Shown: one piece after another, positions 58,131-64,000 of the stretch
How positions within the stretch are numbered: the stretch's first letter is position 1
Layout: each line of letters opens with the position of its first letter
Assembly (NCBI GenBank): GCA_965644295.1
Contig: CBFFRP010000451.1
Location: 1-64,000 of the forward strand
Origin: Paraphysomonas bandaiensis
Lineage: Eukaryota; Chrysophyceae
DNA: 64,000 bases
Direction of reading: 5' to 3'
Notes under the pieces: model-generated
Databases searched by the model: none
The model's input: only the letters and a program-made list of their open reading frames with translations
What the model was told of the DNA's origin: nothing
Translations under genes and position numbers: made by a program

Positions 58131-59158
58131 GGGCAATACTATTGTAGTACAATCCATCAATACTATTGATGAAACGCTACCTAACAATAGTATTGCAATA
58201 TATTATTATCCCCATTTTGTCTCAAAAAAAGCTTTTTTTTGACCTGATTTGGGCTCAACAGGGCGCTCATATCAGCACCGGGTAAATAGATACATTCAAC
58301 TTCAATATTCGGTTCAACAGAAGCTCACTTCTATCTTCATTATGATAATGACAGTCATATGTACGTGATTTCATTATAGTACACAATTATAGAGAAACCA
58401 CAATCATGAGCCAAATATCAAATGCAGATCATCTAACTCCAAGTTATATTACATCGTTCGACTGCTGTATAAGATCACAACGATGTCAGTGCAAGTGATC
58501 TGTTTTCATATCCAGGAATTAGAAACTACTTCAACAATATTACAGGAGAGTTTAAGTACCATATCTGATGCTGTATAGGTGGTTAGGAGCAGTAGCACCC
58601 AGTTCTTTCAAGGTTGGAGCCATATCGTGCTTCTCAGGATATTGTGTGTCTCATATCATACACACATCTTTCGATCAGGTGCACTTGCAGAGGTAAAGCC
58701 TGCTGTATATAAATGTGATGATGATGCTAATTAAGGCAATAAGAAGCCTCTCTCTCACCTTCAACTGTTTACATTTATCATCACACTTACAGTATACTTA
58801 TCCTTGATTTGAAACTATATGAGTTTTCATTTGTGTTATTAATGTTAATCAAGGAACATCTATTTCTTAAAACAGCAAGCATGCTACAAATAGATATACA
58901 TGTAATATTAACTTTTCAACGTCATGAGGATAAGCTACAATTTAACCTAGGGATAAGGAGTATCGTCCCTTGTCTAAATTTTAAAACTCGGGCTTTTCGC
59001 CCTCGTTTCAAAATTTTGAGCGCGGGACGATATAGCCTCCTTATTGCCCGTGGTTAAATATAACTATCCCTATCCCTGTATTGTACTATTGTTAGATAGC
59101 GTCTCACCTATAATATTGATGGAGTGTTTAAACCGACCCAACAATATTATTGCAATAT
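58131..59158. mobile_element. 1-kb TIR-bounded unit containing repeat family A
   Basis: Arms 58131-58202 and 59078-59158 are imperfect reverse complements, sharing CAATACTATTG, GGTAGCGTYTCA-like and ATTGATGGA words. Between them lies a nearly full-length family A copy (58205-59065) with the long hairpin intact at 58951-59055. No transposase. Either this is the full form of family A or A was trapped in another element. Confidence 0.55.
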
Positions 59159-59336
59159 ATTTCAACTTGCGTAGATTTTATACTTAGTACTAGTTATCAA
59201 GATCGCATGACAACTAAACCCACTATGCTGCTAGCAGCCAAAGACTACCTACTGCTTAGCTAGTCACAATCTTCCTCCTACTCATTCTCTGAACCATCAT
59301 TACTGGTGATGCTATTATCACCACATTCATTCAAAA

Positions 59337-59500
59337 CTAATTGAAATATGAATCCGGCCACAAGTGTGGATTAGCTTTCAGAAACAACATCGTAATATCA
59401 AGTCTAGTAGAATGCATATATTTAGCACTGAGATAAGAAGTCTAGCTGTGCTCAAAAGTCGTTCACATGTATTGGAAGTGCATTTCTCAAGTCGTCTATA
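59337..59500 (-). pseudogene. hAT transposase C-terminal remnant
   Basis: The minus strand reads CERLLSTARLLIS and, after a frame change, RLDITMLFLKANPHLWPDSY before a stop at 59337. This fits the hAT dimerisation region (SERVFSTAGLIVS, then MLLFLKxNxxLW). Only the last 50-60 residues are recognisable. Confidence 0.45.
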
Positions 59501-60219
59501 CGGAGTGATATCGGAATTCTGTCGAGCAGTAGGAATCATATCAGTCACTACACCCGGTGGCCTCTGATTCTTGACACAGGATCTCTTATACGCAACCACT
59601 CGAGCAGAACCTGAGAAAGATAGAGGACCATCGTGTGACATTAATCCTTTCTTGTAGCAGACAGGTTGGTCACGTAGCAAGGAAGCATTTTTAGTCTGCT
59701 TTAGCTTCCATTAGCAGGTCTGCTTGTCGAATGAATGAGGGGTCGTCTGCCTTCATAGGTATTGCCGCATCTCTTTGCTACGGATGAGATCATTGACAGT
59801 AAGATTAAGGCTTAAGTCTGACACCAAAAGCAGCTGTAAATATCTCTATTCTTGTAAGCATTCATCGTTCAGGCGTCTCTTCTTATCAGTGTAATACATG
59901 CATGTCCGTGATATAGAGCTAGCTAGAGCTGGATCTGTCACGGCGATATAAGAGTTCCGTATAAGGCCATTTTTAATAACTGAAATCCCTAAATCCGGGG
60001 ATTTTGGGAGTAAAAGCAGGATGTTTCTTATAAAGGGGTGATATACAGTATGTACGAAGTGTGTACTCTTGTGGACCCTTTTTTTTATCCATTTTTAGGG
60101 TAAAAATGGACAGAAAAAAAATTACATCTACATTTTTACCCTCATGGCATTATAGAGAGCACCTCCCACCTACATGGACATACATACATACATACATACA
60201 CAGCACAGAGTGAGTGTTC

Positions 60220-60250
<31 letters not shown>

Positions 60251-60255
60251 CTGAT
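59501..60255. other. Intergenic and 5' flank of the second surface-protein gene
   Basis: Unrecognised sequence up to about 60180, including AATTTTTACCC-type inverted words at 60095-60140. It then becomes the reverse-complement match to the 53470-53545 promoter of the first copy (ACAGCACAGAGTGAGTGTTC). Confidence 0.55.
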
Positions 60256-61590
60256 ATGCTCACTGTTCTCTTTCTTCTGACTCTCATCGCTATCTCTGAT
60301 GCTGTTCAGACATGTTCATCAGTGATAAGAAGGGACTCTAGTGATGGTATCTATCATCTTGCATCTGATCAGGGTCAAGTGAATGTATACTGCGATATGC
60401 ACACTGATGGAGGGGGGTGGACTCTACTATACAACTATGAGCATGAAGGAGGGACGAATCCAGTACTACTGGCTCATGTTGCACCCTTATCACTGTCTTC
60501 GAACTCCCATACAACCGTGTCGAATCTCGGATACGCACATGAACTCATACGAGAAGTTAGATTCGAGTGCACATCAGGATCACACTCACGAAGATTACAC
60601 TTTAAAACAGCTGAGGCTCATATTATCCATACTGCTTATAGTGGGAAGAAAAATAATGATCCGTCATATTGGAAAGATGGCTTCATCCCTCTGAATGGTC
60701 ATACAGCATATCTTCCAGAATTCACGAATCAAGCTTACGATAATGGGGCATTCTTGGAGTTTCCCTTCAGGGAAATAAATAAGCATAACTGGGCTATCCG
60801 AGGTAGCGGGTTTAGATGGGAATGTGACGATAATAGTGTGAGCAACAATTTTAATACAACTCACAGAGTCTGGGTGCGCTTAGGCTGTCCACCAGGCACG
60901 TATAAAACTACCACCGGGTGCTTTGAGTGCCCTACTGATTTCACATCAGGGTATGATAGTGCTGTATGTAGCCCGGTACCCACTTCAGTTCCCACATATA
61001 CCCCGACGAGATATCCCACGGAATACCCCACAACGACACCTACTGTTGGTTGTTCACATGCTTACGACATTTTGCATCCGAATGGAGGCGATGAGTATGT
61101 TATAAACGAAACTGTTCCGTTACAGTCGAACTGGACGTATAAGGGCAATTGTGTGTCACACTTTTTGAAGTTTAGTCTTTGTTTCCACTCTCCCATAGGA
61201 AGCATTGAGTGCTTCGCAAGTAACGCGACTAATTCTGCAAGTTACTTTAATACTGGACCACTTATTCTTAATTCTGAAGGAAGAGCGGATATTTATTTCA
61301 AGACCGGGCTACCGCCTGGTAATGGCTACTATACGCTAAAAATCTATGACAATGTGTTCGCTGCTTCAATGGCTGAGTCACTACCATTCAAACTCACATT
61401 TGCGTTTGATGACGACTCATCAGTGAGGTCAAGTGATGCGTCGTTTAATTTAATAAGTTATAGAAAATACATGGATATAGCGGTTATTGTTTTGCTTAGT
61501 AGTATTGGGTTAGTCTTTGGGGTTTATGCGTGTCTGAAGTATTTTGTGTTCAAGCAGATCCGAGAGAAGGAAGGGGACCAAAACGGGTGA
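60256..61590 (+). CDS. Fibrinogen-like, PTPS-stalk surface protein (short paralogue)
   Basis: 444 residues, intronless, with the same signal peptide, fibrinogen-like domain, Cys-rich module, KNH-like domain, membrane helix and tail as 51233-53467, in the opposite orientation. The stalk is reduced to one short block (VPTSVPTYTPTRYPTEYPTT), losing about 300 residues. Substitutions elsewhere are few (for example NSVSNNFNTT against NSVSYYFDTT), so the copy is recent and both frames are intact. The difference in stalk length would place the head domain at different distances from the membrane. Confidence 0.85.
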   Translation: MLTVLFLLTLIAISDAVQTCSSVIRRDSSDGIYHLASDQGQVNVYCDMHTDGGGWTLLYNYEHEGGTNPVLLAHVAPLSLSSNSHTTVSNLGYAHELIREVRFECTSGSHSRRLHFKTAEAHIIHTAYSGKKNNDPSYWKDGFIPLNGHTAYLPEFTNQAYDNGAFLEFPFREINKHNWAIRGSGFRWECDDNSVSNNFNTTHRVWVRLGCPPGTYKTTTGCFECPTDFTSGYDSAVCSPVPTSVPTYTPTRYPTEYPTTTPTVGCSHAYDILHPNGGDEYVINETVPLQSNWTYKGNCVSHFLKFSLCFHSPIGSIECFASNATNSASYFNTGPLILNSEGRADIYFKTGLPPGNGYYTLKIYDNVFAASMAESLPFKLTFAFDDDSSVRSSDASFNLISYRKYMDIAVIVLLSSIGLVFGVYACLKYFVFKQIREKEGDQNG

Positions 61591-61965
61591 TCCTTGCGAA
61601 CCTGCGTGTGTTTATATATTATGCTGCCGAAATAATAATAATGAAAGGGTCTACCCAAGTTATAACTCTTACATGCGTTAATATCTATATATCTATATTA
61701 TACTAATCAGACATTACTGTCCGCTCATCCATTATTGTTGCTTGCACACACTAGTGGTGATATATATTGGTAGCGACTTAATGTAGTTGCTAACTTTGAA
61801 ATAATATTCTTGAATAGTATTGGGTTAGTCTTTGGGGTTTACACGCTTCTGAAGAATTTTGTGCTCCAGGAAGCAAGGGGACTAAATTAGGTGGACCTTG
61901 CGGAACCTGCGTGTGTTTATATATGCTGTCGAAATAATAATAATAATAATAATAAGTAGTTGTTA
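61591..61965 (+). repeat. 3' flank of the inverted duplication
   Basis: Mirror of 50860-51232, including the truncated extra copy of the gene's 3' end at about 61815-61925 and the terminal AAT run. Confidence 0.85.
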
Positions 61966-62449
61966 TTAGAGTTATTTTTTGCGTTGCAAGCTTCCCCTCT
62001 GCTTCTACTAGTGTCTTGTAATATCATATTTTAATATGGCTGCATTTGCCTCACTTGAGTTTGCAAATGCTCCAACCGAATAGCCTGATTGTGAATACAT
62101 TGCATATACGCATAAAGTCCTTATCCCTAAGTCACATTTTAGCTTATCCTCATGATGTTGTAAACCTAACATATCTAGATTATGCAATAATATCTATTTT
62201 TATAGCTTGTTTGCTGTGTGAGGATATATGTGCTCCCTGCTGATTAAAATATGATGAAAACAAATGAAAAATTAATGGTATCTACATATGGGAATGGCAA
62301 TAGTTCTGGACTAACTTAAAACAATAAATCCCTTAATTTCAATAATAGCTACAACAAGTGTACCCTACCGCAGGAGGATACTGACGGAGTATAGCAGCAA
62401 ATGCGGAGTAATTAAATTTGTACGAAAGTGTGATGATAAATAGTCGCTC
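61966..62449. other. Intergenic, nothing recognised
   Basis: AT-rich; the inverted duplication ends at about 61965. No gene or repeat family identified. Confidence 0.5.
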
Positions 62450-62885
62450 GAGGTTTTTTATTGTCATTAGCATCATCATCACATATCTATATTGTATACA
62501 TCGCGCTTAACCTCTGCTAGCGCAACTGACTCGAATGCTGTGTGTATGGTATATTATGATATGACGATCGATATGATATGATGGTATATAACACGACGTG
62601 ACCCAAACTCTGACAGGACTTGGCTCCAGTGCTCCAAATAACCTTTAACATCAGATGTGGTATAAGTTTCGAAGTCCGGGCTATATATGAAGATAGATCT
62701 TCTACATCAGATGAAGGATGGAATAAAACTCGACGTGTTTAATGAGCTTTTGAAAAAGTTGAGTCATCATTGCGGTTTCTCTAAAATTGTGTAATGTTAT
62801 GAAGTCACTCTCAAATTACTGACAATATCATAATTAAATGGAATATAGTACCTGATCGAATTCCCGAATATTGAAGTTAAACTTA
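62450..62885 (-). repeat. Repeat family A, inverted partial copy
   Basis: Reverse complement of the 34570-34990 type sequence (GAAGATAGATCTTCTACATC, TGCGGTTTCTCTAAAATTG). More diverged than the other copies and without the hairpin. Confidence 0.65.
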
Positions 62886-62924
62886 GTAAGAAAACTTAGA
62901 TAAACACTCAAAGCAGAAAATTAG

Positions 62925-63195
62925 AAATTACTAATGACATGTCATATATCATTCATTGTCATTCACCAACTCGTTTTATCTCTACTACACCAATTATTTC
63001 TAGTACGATCTTACATCATCATTATCTTGTACAGTCAATGTATCTTAGTTTCAGTAGTACAATAGCTATCATATCATTGGTTCTCATTATACGGTTAGCT
63101 ACTACTGTATACTTTGAGTAACGGTTATAATTCAAATATCGTAGAAACTACAATTTTTAATTGCTCACAAACAGCAGAACTCAACCTAATGTGCT
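62925..63195 (-). repeat. Repeat family D, inverted copy
   Basis: Reverse-complement counterpart of 12775-13055, ending TTAATTGCTCACAAACAGCA. The following 63196-63635 holds no recognised feature. Confidence 0.6.
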
Positions 63196-63635
63196 AATAT
63201 GAGCGTTCAGGTGAATCACGATTTGAGACAAAATGGTGATGACATATAATACAAGTATGAAGTATGATTTTGAAGCAAACGTGATATAGCACGTGCTACT
63301 TGAAGTCCGATTATTGTTGCTAGAGAATATTTAGCTGGCTAGATATTGTGCTGATGTAAGGTTTGCAGGCTTCCCTAGTAATTATATGGGTATTGTTGAA
63401 ATTGTAAACATAATTCGAAGAAGTGTTCTACTTAATTCATCACATCACATTACAACCAACACTTCGCGGAGCTACGGCAAGTTTAATACTATCATGCGGA
63501 ACATCACCAACAGCTCAACCTGATTCAAAGCAATGAAACGGCATACTAGTATATAGATCCAATTTCAAACGGTCTTCCTAAAGGGGATCATTGTCAGTTT
63601 CCCTACATATATATCATATTAGAATATAGAGACAA

Positions 63636-64000
63636 CTACAGCACTACGTACAGAACGGTGTAATCCACTTTGGTTGACAGCCCTTGAGTAAGGCCTTCTT
63701 CGTCTTCGTCCTGTACAAAACATGAAGTAGTGCTCATGTAGCACGCAATGCAAGTAACCTGAATGTTATCCAGCACTTTCCCAACAAGGTATTCCTGACG
63801 CTTAAGCTATAGAACAAGTATCAACAAATGAAGCCATACATAGGAAGCAAAAACCTGGATATCAACTTCCGGAGGAACGTCGGGAACAGCAATCGCAATA
63901 AGGGCATTAATACTGCATATTTATCACTCTTTGCACAAAACAAGCTGAACATAAAAGGCACCGTGTACTTACGTGATTATCCCTCCAGCGAAGCATATGA
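63636..64000 (-). CDS. C-terminal exons of a membrane protein, possibly anoctamin-like (cut by window edge)
   Basis: Short exons read in reverse from the right edge: ICFAGGIIT, then INALIAIAVPDVPPEVDIQ, LKRQEYLVGKVLDNIQ and DEDEEGLTQGLSTKVDYTV, stopping at 63636. All are separated by GT-AG introns of about 45-60 nt. A membrane-helix end followed by a VPDVPxxV motif and a charged tail resembles the C-terminus of anoctamin/TMEM16-type proteins of protists, but the match is from memory of the family pattern only. The 5' part lies outside the window. Confidence 0.45.

Noticed and set aside
60338-60694. Secondary frames shared by both surface-protein copies
   Set aside because: Out-of-frame shadows preserved only because the genes are near-identical.

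Overview
The window is eukaryotic nuclear DNA. Most genes are split by short GT-AG introns, mostly 45-60 nt. For eight of the multi-exon genes the exon lengths I worked out by hand add up to a whole number of codons. The standard genetic code fits, with all three stop codons in use. The gene set suggests a unicellular protist, and a stramenopile-like lineage is my best guess. The pointers are surface proteins with Pro-Thr-Pro-Ser stalks, a Crinkler-like nuclease-kinase protein, an EF-hand/PH/kinase fusion and a K+-dependent membrane pyrophosphatase. The lineage call is an inference.

Layout. 1-1830 is a perfect 146-bp satellite that runs off the left edge. 1.8-4.9 kb is dispersed repeat (family A). 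4.9-8.8 kb (-) is an EF-hand/PH/CAMK-type kinase. 9.7-10.8 kb (+) is a glycogenin-like GT8 enzyme. 11.0-12.7 kb is a whole piggyBac-like transposon with terminal inverted repeats. 13.4-14.9 kb (-) is carnosine N-methyltransferase. 16.2-17.3 kb (-) is an intronless glycerol dehydrogenase. 17.9-20.4 kb (+) is the H+-pyrophosphatase. 20.4-24.4 kb is repeat-rich with one decayed gene fragment. 24.5-29.4 kb (-) is a TPR/MYND ubiquitin protease. 30.1-33.0 kb (+) is a WW-domain coiled-coil protein. 33.3-35.5 kb is a TIR-bounded element. 35.8-37.5 kb (+) is the Crinkler-like protein. 37.5-39.9 kb holds a broken GIY-YIG endonuclease and a nested insertion. 39.95-41.2 kb (-) is a JmjC protein. 43.2-47.7 kb (-) is a 1430-residue otubain/RBR fusion. 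48.4-50.1 kb (+) is a dysferlin-domain/TRAF-zinc-finger protein. 51.2-53.5 kb (-) and 60.3-61.6 kb (+) are two inverted paralogues of a fibrinogen-like PTPS surface protein. They bracket a G-protein alpha subunit (54.5-55.6 kb), Ty3/gypsy remains with inverted LTRs and a TIR-bounded repeat. The right edge cuts a gene that may be an anoctamin.

Themes. Ubiquitin biology is prominent: a USP, an otubain-RBR fusion and a TRAF-zinc-finger protein. So is signalling: a Ca2+/lipid-type kinase, G-alpha and surface receptors. Non-coding DNA is dominated by (TATG)n arrays, inverted duplications and nested transposons. A short motif, TACTGCTGTA or its complement, recurs in the upstream regions of several genes and may be a promoter element.

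The most notable candidates are the single-chain deubiquitinase/E3-ligase fusion at 43.2-47.7 kb and the nuclease-kinase protein at 35.8-37.5 kb.
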